From IMG/VR virus record IMGVR_UViG_3300042319_001922, positions 1 to 64,000 of that record: DNA of 64,000 nucleotides; one strand, written 5' to 3'. Shown here in pieces: positions 36,861 to 45,712 of the stretch (position 1 is the first letter of the stretch; every line of letters begins with the position of its first letter). The position numbers and the translations under genes are program-made. The notes under the pieces were generated by a model. It ran no database searches. It was not told the DNA's origin and worked only from the letters and a program-made list of their open reading frames with translations. Origin of the DNA: a virus.

Positions 36861-37706
36861 CTACTTTTGACTCAGGTGTTCTTTTGCCCGAGTTGCCACC
36901 CAATCAGCAGTGATTAAATCAAAGTGATGGCCATCACGTGCACGATCTCGAGATTTAACTGGCACAACTGTGGCATACACTGATTGACGTTTTGCCAAAT
37001 TGTCTCTGAGTTCGTCTAGTCTTCCGTGTAAATTTTCTAGCTCGTGTAATATCCAATCCGGTAATGAATTTAATTCTTCTACAGTAGCTGGAAAATTTAC
37101 TGGCCAATCTGAGCCACGCATTGACTCCCAGGCATCAAGAATTGAATTACGGCAAAAAAAAGGTATTGCAAACTGCACAGAGTTTGCAATCAAATCAACT
37201 CTTTTTTTGCAATCTAAAAAATTTACCCAGTCGTCGTGATCAGTGCTGTCAATATTGTGAATTCTTCGAAGCTCGTCACTGAGTAACGTATTGGCATTTT
37301 CCCGACGATGCGTGTAACTCCACATTATTGCAATCTGCGTAGGATCTATAGCGTGAACAATGTTTTCTGTGATTCTTGCAATCCATTCATTACTGGCACC
37401 ATCCATTGATACATTTATGATACGTTGATTGGCAGCAGTTGACAACAGATATGGCCAGGTGTGTTCTAAAGGAGAACCCAGCCCCACAGTAAAGCTGTCA
37501 CCAATACACCACACAGCGTCACGCAGGTCTTGCATGTTATCTGGCCATTCTTGATCACGAAAGCCGCGACTGTTGTAGTTGTATGTTATGCTATGTGGAT
37601 AAGATAAAAAGTGATTCTTATCCTTGCAATGATCAAAAGAATCTATTCCTGAAAATTCACAGTGCTGATTTACACGACTAGACAGTACTAAATTGTGCAA
37701 TATCAT
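36861..37706 (-). CDS. SGNH-like hydrolase with GDS motif
   Basis: The 281-residue protein has AVWCIGDSFTVGLGSPLEHT (GDS block I), INVSMDGASNEWIARITENI (block II) and ARDGHHFDLITADWVATRAK (His block V). It is a serine hydrolase type found on phage and bacterial genomes. A single half Pho-box (TTGTAAC) lies just upstream. It sits between the plcP-like gene and ahpD, near the phosphate island. Confidence 0.7.
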   Translation of the reverse strand: MILHNLVLSSRVNQHCEFSGIDSFDHCKDKNHFLSYPHSITYNYNSRGFRDQEWPDNMQDLRDAVWCIGDSFTVGLGSPLEHTWPYLLSTAANQRIINVSMDGASNEWIARITENIVHAIDPTQIAIMWSYTHRRENANTLLSDELRRIHNIDSTDHDDWVNFLDCKKRVDLIANSVQFAIPFFCRNSILDAWESMRGSDWPVNFPATVEELNSLPDWILHELENLHGRLDELRDNLAKRQSVYATVVPVKSRDRARDGHHFDLITADWVATRAKEHLSQK

Positions 37707-37727
37707 ATCACAATTTTGTTACAATGC

Positions 37728-38234
37728 TCAACTGTTCAACACCTTGGCAACACTATTCATAACACTGGCAATACGCCCGATATCACGTAGGTTTTCTACA
37801 GTATAGCCTTCTTGTTTGAGTGTTTCGTAATGTGCTTTCACACAGAAGTGACACTTGCCCACAATACTTGCTGCCAAACTGAATGCTTCAAAGTTGCTCT
37901 TAGTTGTACCGCCATGGCTAGCAATGGCATTCATTCTCAACTGTGCTGGCAAACCTTTTAGAGCAGGATCGTCAACCATCTCAATGTAGGGATACCATAC
38001 ATTGTTCTGTGCCATGATGCTGGCAGCAGTCATTGCTGACTCTGCATGTACTGGTGCGTCTGCTAGCAAGATGCTTAGAACTTTGCCATTGCCAGTTGCT
38101 GCCAGTGCGGCCACAGCACAACCCATGGCCACATCAGCATCTAGAGTACTGCGAACTAGAACAGCATCCAAATTTAACTTGGTGTCCTTGGCATAATCTG
38201 GCAATGCACCTTTTACTGATTCAATAAAACTCAT
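37728..38234 (-). CDS. ahpD: Alkylhydroperoxidase AhpD
   Basis: The 168-residue protein has FEAFSLAASIVGKCHFCVKA then HYETLKQEGYTVENLRDIGR. E116, C128, C131 and H135 keep the exact spacing of mycobacterial AhpD (E118, C130, C133, H137). AhpD passes electrons from lipoylated protein to AhpC. It is in an operon with AhpC (39907) whose resolving cysteine pattern is the same actinobacterial-type. The start overlaps the upstream stop by four bases. Confidence 0.9.
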   Translation of the reverse strand: MSFIESVKGALPDYAKDTKLNLDAVLVRSTLDADVAMGCAVAALAATGNGKVLSILLADAPVHAESAMTAASIMAQNNVWYPYIEMVDDPALKGLPAQLRMNAIASHGGTTKSNFEAFSLAASIVGKCHFCVKAHYETLKQEGYTVENLRDIGRIASVMNSVAKVLNS

Positions 38235-38863
38235 TTTCTTTCCTCTATATTATAAAACCAATCATCCCCGGCTGTCCACTTGCGTGTGCCATCCACTGTG
38301 AATATGGTCTGAGCAGCCTTGAAATCGGGGAATTTCACTGCACTGGAAATCAAACTTTGATCATACCACAAACAACGATTGTTGGGTTGGCAAGCAAACT
38401 GCCCATTTTCCAATCGGATAAAGTTAAAGCTCTTGTGTTCTTCAGCCACTTCAGTAAAGCCTGTGTCCACATCCATGCCGTCGGCACAGAAGTCTACTGT
38501 GAACAAATAGGTTCCGTGATGCCATTCTTTGTCTTTGCCCAGGAACTTCACTCCTAAATTACGCAGGCCTATTTTTTCAATGATAGTAAAACGATAGCCC
38601 ATACAATCCCAGAGCTGTAGCGTATCTATAGGCAAATTGCCTGTGTGGTTTTCTTGCCACACATAAGCATGAATAGGCAATTTGTCGTACAGTGCTCCGT
38701 AGTTGGGTAACAAACTTTCAATACGAAACACCTGCCCTCGCAAGGCTTTGAGACTGACCCAGATAGCGGGTTCCAATTCACCGTGACCTTTTTCAAAGTT
38801 ATAAAGAAACTCACGTTTTACCCAACACTTGACAGGAGGCAATGATCCTACAATGTAACTCAT
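38231..38863 (-). CDS. Conserved T4-like phage protein, VKCWVKREFLYNFEKGHGE family
   Basis: The 210-residue protein has VKCWVKREFLYNFEKGHGEL, EPAIWVSLKALRGQVFRIES, LLPNYGALYDKLPIHAYVW and GRTYLFTVDF-like strands. I recognise it as a widely conserved hypothetical of marine T4-like phages. No function is known. It overlaps ahpD and the upstream SGNH gene by four bases each, so it is translated with the antioxidant genes. Confidence 0.8.
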   Translation of the reverse strand: MSYIVGSLPPVKCWVKREFLYNFEKGHGELEPAIWVSLKALRGQVFRIESLLPNYGALYDKLPIHAYVWQENHTGNLPIDTLQLWDCMGYRFTIIEKIGLRNLGVKFLGKDKEWHHGTYLFTVDFCADGMDVDTGFTEVAEEHKSFNFIRLENGQFACQPNNRCLWYDQSLISSAVKFPDFKAAQTIFTVDGTRKWTAGDDWFYNIEERK

Positions 38864-39270
38864 TTTGTTTTCTCCGCTATTGTTTTATAACCCTTGTATG
38901 TAGGATGCACTTGATCCAGACTGGTATCATGCTTTTTAGCATCGATTACAAAATCCTTGTACTTGTCTGCTATTGCAAGAACTGCTCGTCTTTTATCTTC
39001 TTTTATGTTAGGCACAATCCAATAAACACGATCAGCCTCAACAAGTTGCCTGATTGTATCTAATTCTTCAAATGTGTTTATCTTTGCTGTGTCGTTTGAC
39101 CCTAAACTAATAATCACAGTTTTTGCTTTGGTGTTTCCTTGTGTGTATAACACATGACGATTCACATAGTCATAACTGTTAATACCACCCTTAGCGTAAG
39201 TGGCACATTCAGTTCTAATCTGTCCTATACCAACTGCTAGGCTATCGCCTAGAATCAAACATTCTAACAT
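38860..39270 (-). CDS. Small SGNH hydrolase
   Basis: The 136-residue protein has LILGDSLAVGIGQIRTECAT (GDS), YAKGGINSYDYVNRHVL (block II), VIISLGSNDTAKIN (GxND, block III) and DQVHPTYKGYKTIAEK (DxxH, block V). All four blocks are in the expected order, so it should be active as an esterase or deacetylase. It is shorter than typical relatives. It lies in the ahpC operon. Confidence 0.8.
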   Translation of the reverse strand: MLECLILGDSLAVGIGQIRTECATYAKGGINSYDYVNRHVLYTQGNTKAKTVIISLGSNDTAKINTFEELDTIRQLVEADRVYWIVPNIKEDKRRAVLAIADKYKDFVIDAKKHDTSLDQVHPTYKGYKTIAEKTK

Positions 39271-39271
39271 G

Positions 39272-39907
39272 TTAATATTTCCCTGATGCTAAAACAATTT
39301 GGCAAATGTGTTCTAATCGTTCGATGTGCTCAAACGCACGCCATGGTGTTGTGTCAATAGCAACTACACCGTGACCCTTAATACCCACAATGTCAAAACC
39401 AATTGTTCCATCTTTTTGTAGCCACAAATTTTCATGACAACGATCAGCAAGTTCTTGACTGATAGGTGGAACATCGCCAACGTTCTTGGCCACTCGTGTA
39501 TAGCGGCTAAGTTCTGGAAAGTCATCAACAATGGTACTCAAATCAATTCCGGCGTGCATGGCTGCAACACAGTAAGTAGGATGCAGGTGAACCACCACTC
39601 TAACATCGTTACTGTGCTGTCCCATGTTCTTCTGCAAACCAAAGTGCAATGGTAGTTCACCGCTTGGCTTTAGATTAGCACTGATATCAGTATAAGGAAG
39701 CTCGATTGCAGTAGGAGTAGTGTGACTGCCATTGCTGATACCAATCTTCTTAAACTGATCAGGTTGCATGGTCTGCTTACGGACGCCACTGGGTGTGATA
39801 TAAAAGTGATCACGGTCGTGATGACGAATACTCACATTGCCATCACGACTGGTAATCCAGTTGCGTCTATATGCTTCAACAAGTGTGTCGCATATAGTTT
39901 CTAACAT
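39272..39907 (-). CDS. Class II aldolase/adducin-like protein
   Basis: ATG 39907 overlaps the ahpC stop (TAATG); a longer frame runs into ahpC. The 211-residue protein has YITPSGVRKQTMQPDQFKKI, GELPLHFGLQKNMGQHSNDV, RVVVHLHPTYCVAAMHAGID (metal-binding HxH) and IVGIKGHGVVAIDT. It is a class II aldolase, a family that includes fuculose phosphate aldolase and methylthioribulose phosphate dehydratase. Substrate cannot be assigned. Confidence 0.8.
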   Translation of the reverse strand: MLETICDTLVEAYRRNWITSRDGNVSIRHHDRDHFYITPSGVRKQTMQPDQFKKIGISNGSHTTPTAIELPYTDISANLKPSGELPLHFGLQKNMGQHSNDVRVVVHLHPTYCVAAMHAGIDLSTIVDDFPELSRYTRVAKNVGDVPPISQELADRCHENLWLQKDGTIGFDIVGIKGHGVVAIDTTPWRAFEHIERLEHICQIVLASGKY

Positions 39908-40446
39908 TACAGTGTCTCGCCGCCCACTGTGCGGTTGCAAGCACACAGTTCGCCTGTTTGCAATGCGTCCAATACACGAAGCGTTTCTTCTGGGCTACGA
40001 CCAACGTTCAAGTTGTTAACAGTAACGTGTTGGATTTCATTGTTTGGGTCAACAATGAATGTTGCACGAAGTGCGGCACCTGCTGGAGCATAGAATACAC
40101 CCAACTGCTCAATCAAGCTCAACTCACCACGCTGTGTATCAGCAAACTGGTGGTGTGTGATTTTACGCAAGTCATCGTGACTCTTTTGCCAGGCCACTTT
40201 GCAGAACTCATTGTCTGTTGAACCTGTTAGCAACACTGCATCACGATCAGCAAAGTCTTGTGCCAACTTGTCGTAGGCCACAATTTCTGTGGGGCAAACA
40301 AATGTGAAATCCTTGGGGTAGTACACAATTACTTTCCACTTGCCAGGGAAGCTGGTTGCGGTGATGTCATAAAATGCATCATCAGGTTGTCCGGGCTTGA
40401 CGCCTGTGACTGTGAATGGGGCCAATTTATCGCCAACTGTTTTCAT
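39907..40446 (-). CDS. ahpC: Peroxiredoxin AhpC
   Basis: The 179-residue protein has YYPKDFTFVCPTEIVAYDKL with peroxidatic C51 and ends TGELCACNRTVGGETL with two further cysteines (C168, C170). The CAC ending with three cysteines matches the actinobacterial AhpC group that is reduced by AhpD, encoded in the same operon at 37728. It reduces hydrogen peroxide, organic peroxides and peroxynitrite. It is the first gene of the operon. Confidence 0.93.
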   Translation of the reverse strand: MKTVGDKLAPFTVTGVKPGQPDDAFYDITATSFPGKWKVIVYYPKDFTFVCPTEIVAYDKLAQDFADRDAVLLTGSTDNEFCKVAWQKSHDDLRKITHHQFADTQRGELSLIEQLGVFYAPAGAALRATFIVDPNNEIQHVTVNNLNVGRSPEETLRVLDALQTGELCACNRTVGGETL

Positions 40447-40499
40447 TTTAGTTTCCTTTGTGTTAAAATGTTGAGTCTCAGTGTTTGTACTGAATGTTT

Positions 40500-40528
40500 A
40501 TTGTAATAGTATATATCTATGAAATCAA
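40500..40528 (-). promoter_or_regulatory. Promoter TTGATT-17-TACAAT for the ahpC operon
   Basis: Minus-strand TTGATT (40528-40523) and TACAAT (40505-40500) are 17 bases apart. It starts the five-gene antioxidant operon. Confidence 0.6.
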
Positions 40529-40580
40529 GTAAATCTTAGATTTTTCCTATTGAATTTTTCTATAAGGTCAATTGGAAAAA

Positions 40581-40868
40581 TTAATACAGCATACGAATTA
40601 ACCCTATGCTGTCAATTGTGGTCAGCAGAATATAGTTAGCGAGCATGCCAAAAGATTTCCTAGTCCAACTAGCCCAAGCATACATAGAACACCCAAGAAT
40701 CCAAGCGGGATAAAGAGCAAGAAGCGGTGGAGTGGGGACTGTGAGTGCCATAGTAACACTGCAACCAATGCTAATAGCCCAAGCAAGCAACTCAATAACA
40801 AAACGAATTCTGTTAGATTTAAAGTCATCTCGAATCCAATCAACGGTGGGTTTTAAAAATTCATTCAT
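40581..40868 (-). CDS. Conserved phage membrane protein
   Basis: Start ATG 40868 overlaps the amidinotransferase stop as ATGA. The protein of 95 residues has MNEFLKPTVDWIRDDFKSNR, then three hydrophobic spans in FVIELLAWAISIGCSVTMAL, LLALYPAWILGCSMYAWASW and MLANYILLTTIDSIGLIRML. I know this family from marine T4-like phages; function is unknown. It ends a seven-gene chain. Confidence 0.8.
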   Translation of the reverse strand: MNEFLKPTVDWIRDDFKSNRIRFVIELLAWAISIGCSVTMALTVPTPPLLALYPAWILGCSMYAWASWTRKSFGMLANYILLTTIDSIGLIRMLY

Positions 40869-42013
40869 GTTCTGTCGGGGAAAAAATCCTGCATCACACC
40901 TTCTCGATGCAAGTCCATGGTAACACAATGTATGCCGCCATCCCAGAAATATCTATGACGGAAAGGTACTATGTGCGGAGTCATGCCATATCGGTCTAGT
41001 GCATCAAAAACTTGTTTGTTGTAGTTGAATACTATAACGTTCTTTGGGTCAATAATCAACATGTTGACATCAAACACGGTTTCTTCAACGTACCCTGTCC
41101 AATTATCCAACCAAGTCTCTACTGTTTCCACAACATCGTTGTCGTGTTCAAATCCTGGGATCCACCACTTGCCTTTGTTTTTCTCTTTGAGAATCATAAA
41201 AGGTTTTACTTTTTCCCAGCTTTGGTTTTCCAAATAAATCACTTCCCAGCCCGGGAATGTGTTTTTGTAAGTGGGCACATCATTGAGACTGACTATCAAT
41301 CCTGGACACACTGGGCAGTATACTGCATCGCCGTGGCCACCAGTGTTGACAATATGATTGCGAGTTTTGGGGAATCTTGAATTTACAAATTTCTGTTGTT
41401 CAACAATATTGTCAGTGTAGTTTTTTGTGGCAAAATACAAATCCTTGCCAATTCGAGATATCATTGCACCGTTGATCAGTAGGGGATTGTTTGAGTAATC
41501 AATTACTGGGTTTCCTTGCTGCCGAATATGGTCAAATATATGATCGTATCCAGACCTCTGATTCATCCAGGCTCGTTCGCGATCAAACCCAAATTGTTGT
41601 ATGCATTCAAGCCGAATACGATCAGGTAATTTATCAAAGTCCTGCCAAGTCTCGCAGTCAGGCCAGCTGGCATCACGAATAGTGTTATAGAGTTTTGCAA
41701 CTGTAGTTGGCGCATAAGACTGATAAAAATCATTACCAACCATGACCATAAAATCTCGTGGGGTCATTGGCGGCGGAGTAAACTTGCCATTCACAGTTTC
41801 AATCTGCTCCGGCAAGTTGGGCCGCATCACAGTGATTCCAAAACTTTTTAATTTTTGAATAATTGCCTGGTAGTCTTCTTCAGTTTCAATTGCAATTTTT
41901 TCAAACAAGGATCGAACATGTGGTATTTGAATCCAACTGTAAAATTCCGGAGGATAGCTTTGGCCAACCACACAGACTTTGAGTGGATCCCAGTGCTGAT
42001 AAACATTATACAT
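40865..42013 (-). CDS. Amidinotransferase-family protein, 382 residues
   Basis: The protein has YNVYQHWDPLKVCVVGQSYP, FTPPPMTPRDFMVMVGNDFY, VNTGGHGDAVYCPVCPGLIV and DGGIHCVTMDLHREG. The order WDPL, PRD, H-x-D, and a late GIHC with the catalytic cysteine is that of glycine amidinotransferase, arginine deiminase-like or dimethylarginine hydrolases. It is larger than the paralogue at 44792. The amino donor and acceptor cannot be told. It follows UvdE with an eight-base overlap. Confidence 0.8.
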   Translation of the reverse strand: MYNVYQHWDPLKVCVVGQSYPPEFYSWIQIPHVRSLFEKIAIETEEDYQAIIQKLKSFGITVMRPNLPEQIETVNGKFTPPPMTPRDFMVMVGNDFYQSYAPTTVAKLYNTIRDASWPDCETWQDFDKLPDRIRLECIQQFGFDRERAWMNQRSGYDHIFDHIRQQGNPVIDYSNNPLLINGAMISRIGKDLYFATKNYTDNIVEQQKFVNSRFPKTRNHIVNTGGHGDAVYCPVCPGLIVSLNDVPTYKNTFPGWEVIYLENQSWEKVKPFMILKEKNKGKWWIPGFEHDNDVVETVETWLDNWTGYVEETVFDVNMLIIDPKNVIVFNYNKQVFDALDRYGMTPHIVPFRHRYFWDGGIHCVTMDLHREGVMQDFFPDRT

Positions 42014-43028
42014 TTATAAATTTATTTGCAAAGGCATGACTAGCTAGATTTTTACCCTTGGCCTCGCACTGAATATCAAACTGTTCACTAAACTCGGCAG
42101 CCCAAGTGCTCACAGCGTCATTCCAATAAAAGTCGCTGTGTGCTCGGAGCTTTTGCTTTTTATAACCTCTAGCAAGAAGTTCAGCAAGATCGGGTCTAGT
42201 TCCCCGATCATGGTCCACCAAAACGTCTTCGCGACTAACTGAGTAGTGAAGACCAGGACGAGTACCGCGCCAAGAGTCAATAACCCGCTTGACACGATCG
42301 TCCTGCGGGGAGATGTATTCTCCTGAGTTGATCCAGTGGTGGTGTAGATCCAATACCAGAGCCACATGCTGAGCCACAGCCAAAGTAGTGTCAAGTCCAT
42401 TTGTCATCTCATCATTCTCGATGGTAATTAAGTTTCTTGCTTCGGGACTGAGCCTACCCAGTGTACGCAAGAATTTAGTGGCACCACCTTTGCCACTTAA
42501 ATGTACGTTGATCTTGAATCCATGATCATGCCATGTCGAACCATAGCCCATCCAACGAGCCATGTCTGCATGATACTCAAATTCCAAGATTGAACGTTCT
42601 ACAATTTCATCTGCTTCGCTTGCCAGCACACAAAATTGCCCAGGATGAAAGGATAATCTAACACCAAGTCTGCGAGCAGCTTCACCAACTGGTGCAAAAA
42701 TTTTAGCACAATGATCTTGCACATCCTTTTGTTTCCACCAGTTGATCCACGAAGGCTCTGTATAGCCCTGCAACATTTCGCTGCCTAGTCGTACCATGCG
42801 CAGGTGCTCAGGTAAACTGCCCACACGCTCAACCATTTTAAGTGCGGCAGAGGCATTGTGATTCATAATGTCCCACTGGCGCTGTTCAGCTTCGTCTTTG
42901 TGCTCACGAAGCCAGCGCATTGTAGTTGATCGCCCGTTAAGGTCTCGATCTACTGCATTGACTTTCATGCCGCCACATTCACTTGGATCATTAAGCCATT
43001 TGCAACAGAATCCAACACGAGGTACCAT
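42006..43028 (-). CDS. uvsE: UV damage endonuclease UvdE/UvsE
   Basis: Start ATG 43028 is preceded by GGGA, and a longer frame overlaps the upstream gene. The 340-residue protein has RVGFCCKWLN, RLGVRLSFHPGQFCVLASEA, ILEFEYHADMARWMGYGSTW and INVHLSGKGGATKFLR, then ITIENDE and VLDLHHHWINSG. These are the metal-binding segments of UvdE TIM-barrel endonucleases, which nick DNA next to UV photoproducts. The length is normal. It protects phage DNA from UV in surface waters. Confidence 0.88.
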   Translation of the reverse strand: MVPRVGFCCKWLNDPSECGGMKVNAVDRDLNGRSTTMRWLREHKDEAEQRQWDIMNHNASAALKMVERVGSLPEHLRMVRLGSEMLQGYTEPSWINWWKQKDVQDHCAKIFAPVGEAARRLGVRLSFHPGQFCVLASEADEIVERSILEFEYHADMARWMGYGSTWHDHGFKINVHLSGKGGATKFLRTLGRLSPEARNLITIENDEMTNGLDTTLAVAQHVALVLDLHHHWINSGEYISPQDDRVKRVIDSWRGTRPGLHYSVSREDVLVDHDRGTRPDLAELLARGYKKQKLRAHSDFYWNDAVSTWAAEFSEQFDIQCEAKGKNLASHAFANKFINV

Positions 43029-43045
43029 AGCAATTCCCGGTAAAG

Positions 43046-43603
43046 TTATTTTGTTAGTAATTGTAACACGTTTTCCATTATATCGCAAGTGAGATTTGGC
43101 AATTCTTGGTAATGTTTACCAAGATCAACAGCGTGATCTACCAGAACGTATTGTGTAGTAGGGTTATTCTGGAACAAACTGCGCATGAGTCCATGATAAT
43201 TTTGTAGTTGTTCAACTTGGTCAGATGATTCTAATTTCTGACCCAACCCAAGATCAAACCCCAACATCAGTATGATGCTGTTGGTTTGGCTGGCCAAGTG
43301 CAATGATATAATGTCATCAAATCTGTGAACTGGATGGTTGTACTCACCATCATATGCTTTGAGGCCTGGCTGGCTACCAATTTTTAGATATACATCACGA
43401 GCAACGTAAAAATTGCACACAGCATGAAATGCCTTGGAAATTAATGCATTTGCCTCAGCTGAGTCTGAGCAAACTACATTGTCTGTTTGATTGTTTTTCC
43501 AGGTGCGCCACGATCCCCAGCTGGGACCAATTGACTTGATGGCTGCTGTGTCAACCAATATGTTTGGTTGATATGTTGATGCATATACCCAACTTATTTG
43601 CAT
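43046..43603 (-). CDS. Conserved phage protein of unknown function
   Basis: Start ATG 43603 overlaps the fibre stop by one base (TAATG). The 185-residue protein has GPSWGSWRTWKNNQTDNVVC, KAFHAVCNFYVARDVYLKIG and YDGEYNHPVHRFDDIISLHL. This is a T4-like phage hypothetical I recognise but cannot assign. It is coupled to the tail-fibre-like gene. Confidence 0.7.
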   Translation of the reverse strand: MQISWVYASTYQPNILVDTAAIKSIGPSWGSWRTWKNNQTDNVVCSDSAEANALISKAFHAVCNFYVARDVYLKIGSQPGLKAYDGEYNHPVHRFDDIISLHLASQTNSIILMLGFDLGLGQKLESSDQVEQLQNYHGLMRSLFQNNPTTQYVLVDHAVDLGKHYQELPNLTCDIMENVLQLLTK

Positions 43604-44799
43604 TATACTGCCCTTAAAGGATTCCACTGAAAGGATCCCAGGCAAACCCAAGCAAATGGTGCATCGATCTGAGGATCATTATTCAGCACTAGATCGCCAC
43701 GAGTACCAGCCCAGCCCGGCACTGCATTAGAATGAGAAATTCTCCAACGGTCAATTCGTAACTTTGGTGCTACCACAAGACCGTCTGATTCAATACTGAG
43801 GTGGCGTCCACGGTTAACACCCAAAGACAATGTGCCCGGGCGGGCCGTTCCAATGTATGCAGTGTCTTTGGCCAGCTTGCCAACAATCACGGTGGTTTCT
43901 TCGTCCCACACTGTCAGTGCCATTTCTGGGTGGTTGGTATTGATACCAACACGTTTATTAGTCACTGCAAGAGTATCATTAAATGCTGCCGGACCAGCAA
44001 CATCTAGTTCTCTCAAAATTCCAAGTGCTTGTATGTTTGTGTCAGTGATTGCCGAACTCAATTGGTTGCCAGTCACTAACGGTTGTCCATTAACAAGCAC
44101 TTCAGAAAAATCAATACCTTGTGATTTACTTAATTCTAAAACCTGTACTACCAGTGACTGTTTCCAGTCCTCAGTAATTTGATTTAGAGTTTTGGCTGCG
44201 GTCTTGTCAATAACTTCGTCCCATGCTGTGTTGTCAACATTGACTACTCCGCGAACTGCAAGATTATTCACTGATAAACTGCCGCCCACTGTGATATCTT
44301 TAGTTACATCAATGTCAGTTGCCGACACTTTGTGTGCTACATTTATACCATTGTCATCAATTGTCAATTGTAATTCTGTTGCAGTATCAGTAATACCCAG
44401 TGTTTTAAAATCTTTCTTGAACCGATCTCTCCAGCGATCAATGCCGGCGTCGATTTGACCAACTAGCAAACTGTTAAGATCAATATTACTAATTTGTGAC
44501 AGCAACCTTTGTGTCATTTGTTGATTGACTTGTGTTTCAATCTTGTTGATCCAGGCTTGGTCCAAAATCAAGTTATCAATAGTGGCAGACACCATGGTCT
44601 GTACCGCGCTATCAACAGCTTGAGTCATTGTAGAGATACTAGAAAATCTAGCAGATATTTTTTCTTCTACGAATTTAGTAATTTGTTTTTCAAGATCAGT
44701 TTGCCAATTTTTGTCAGATGTGATATCTTCAACGTGTTTATTAACTGATCGAATAAGTTCTTGTTCAACAAGCGTTGGTAATAAGTTAGGGTCAAGCAT
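43603..44799 (-). CDS. Tail-fibre-like structural protein
   Basis: The 398-residue protein has helical N-terminal heptads (LPTLVEQELIRSVNKHVEDI, ITKFVEEKISARFSS) and then ATDIDVTKDITVGGSLSVNN, TNKRVGINTNHPEMALTVWD and LVLNNDPQIDAPFAWVCLGS. The RVGINTxxPxxxLxVxD sequence is a hallmark of phage tail fibres. It lies between an amidinotransferase and a conserved hypothetical. Confidence 0.75.
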   Translation of the reverse strand: MLDPNLLPTLVEQELIRSVNKHVEDITSDKNWQTDLEKQITKFVEEKISARFSSISTMTQAVDSAVQTMVSATIDNLILDQAWINKIETQVNQQMTQRLLSQISNIDLNSLLVGQIDAGIDRWRDRFKKDFKTLGITDTATELQLTIDDNGINVAHKVSATDIDVTKDITVGGSLSVNNLAVRGVVNVDNTAWDEVIDKTAAKTLNQITEDWKQSLVVQVLELSKSQGIDFSEVLVNGQPLVTGNQLSSAITDTNIQALGILRELDVAGPAAFNDTLAVTNKRVGINTNHPEMALTVWDEETTVIVGKLAKDTAYIGTARPGTLSLGVNRGRHLSIESDGLVVAPKLRIDRWRISHSNAVPGWAGTRGDLVLNNDPQIDAPFAWVCLGSFQWNPLRAV

Positions 44800-45712
44800 G
44801 GTTTCTCCATAAATCTAATGTTACACAATGGAACCCACCGCCCAGTGTGCGACTGTGTCGCAGTTCAAGAGGAACAACTTTAAACTTTGATAATTCTAAC
44901 AACTTTATCAACGCTGTTTGGTGCTGGTCTACAATAACTGTATTGGGATCCACTACTAACATATTTAAGGCAATCCACTTGCTGGCATATGGATACTGAT
45001 AAAAGTCTTGTTCAACCACTTGGTCAACCCAGATCACTTCCCAATTTTTAAAACATTTGGGCAACATTTCTGTTGAAACTCTAGTGGCGTTGATTAGCAC
45101 CAGGCCTTCGCGCAAAGGCACAATTGTAGAATCAATGTGTACCCCAGAGTAAAAATTACACATTTCTATGTCAACTTCGGGAAATTGTTGACATAACCAA
45201 TTGTAGGCTGCTTTGTTGCCACTGGCTGATTCTAAAAACAACATGTTGGTTGGGCCAAGACGTAGCACATTGGCAGCATCTAGTACTAATCCAGCACGTC
45301 TGGGCATTTCAATTATGGTGTCAGCTTCGTTGAATACGTCAGCAAGGCATTGACTCTCCATGTCTCGGCAAGGGTACATCATGGCTGGATCAACTACTGT
45401 GGTTCCGTGTACTAGTAATCGGTCTCGGGGACAATAGTTGTACATACCATCATGAGTTTGAAAATTCATGGGGTCTGGCCTAACAACTTGCACTCCAAGC
45501 AACACAAGAGTATCGGCTAGACGCTGTAGATCTTGATTTGCTTCGTCGATTATCCAGTCGGGCACAGGCCCCGAAGGTACCGGTGTTTCTTTCCACAGTG
45601 TTTTTTCACTTTCTTTACTAAACACTGGATCATAGCGAGGCCAATTAGCAAAGGAAGCATCACCAACCACTACCTTGCGCAGTGGATCCCATTCATTATA
45701 AGAATTAATCAT
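44792..45712 (-). CDS. Amidinotransferase-family protein, 306 residues
   Basis: The protein has SYNEWDPLRKVVVGDASFAN, YNYCPRDRLLVHGTTVVDPA, RAGLVLDAANVLRLGPTNML (with the catalytic Asp), SGVHIDSTIVPLREGLVLIN (HxD) and GGGFHCVTLDLWRNHA (catalytic Cys). All key residues of the glycine amidinotransferase family are in order. It overlaps the oxygenase at 45709 by four bases, and the fibre gene by eight. The paralogue at 40865 is 382 residues. Confidence 0.85.
   Translation of the reverse strand: MINSYNEWDPLRKVVVGDASFANWPRYDPVFSKESEKTLWKETPVPSGPVPDWIIDEANQDLQRLADTLVLLGVQVVRPDPMNFQTHDGMYNYCPRDRLLVHGTTVVDPAMMYPCRDMESQCLADVFNEADTIIEMPRRAGLVLDAANVLRLGPTNMLFLESASGNKAAYNWLCQQFPEVDIEMCNFYSGVHIDSTIVPLREGLVLINATRVSTEMLPKCFKNWEVIWVDQVVEQDFYQYPYASKWIALNMLVVDPNTVIVDQHQTALIKLLELSKFKVVPLELRHSRTLGGGFHCVTLDLWRNHA

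Noticed and set aside
37708-37726. Third Pho-box-like site before 36861-37706
   Set aside because: Only one TTGTAACA half is good; the second half (TTGTGATATGA) runs into the start codon, and no TAAATA follows.
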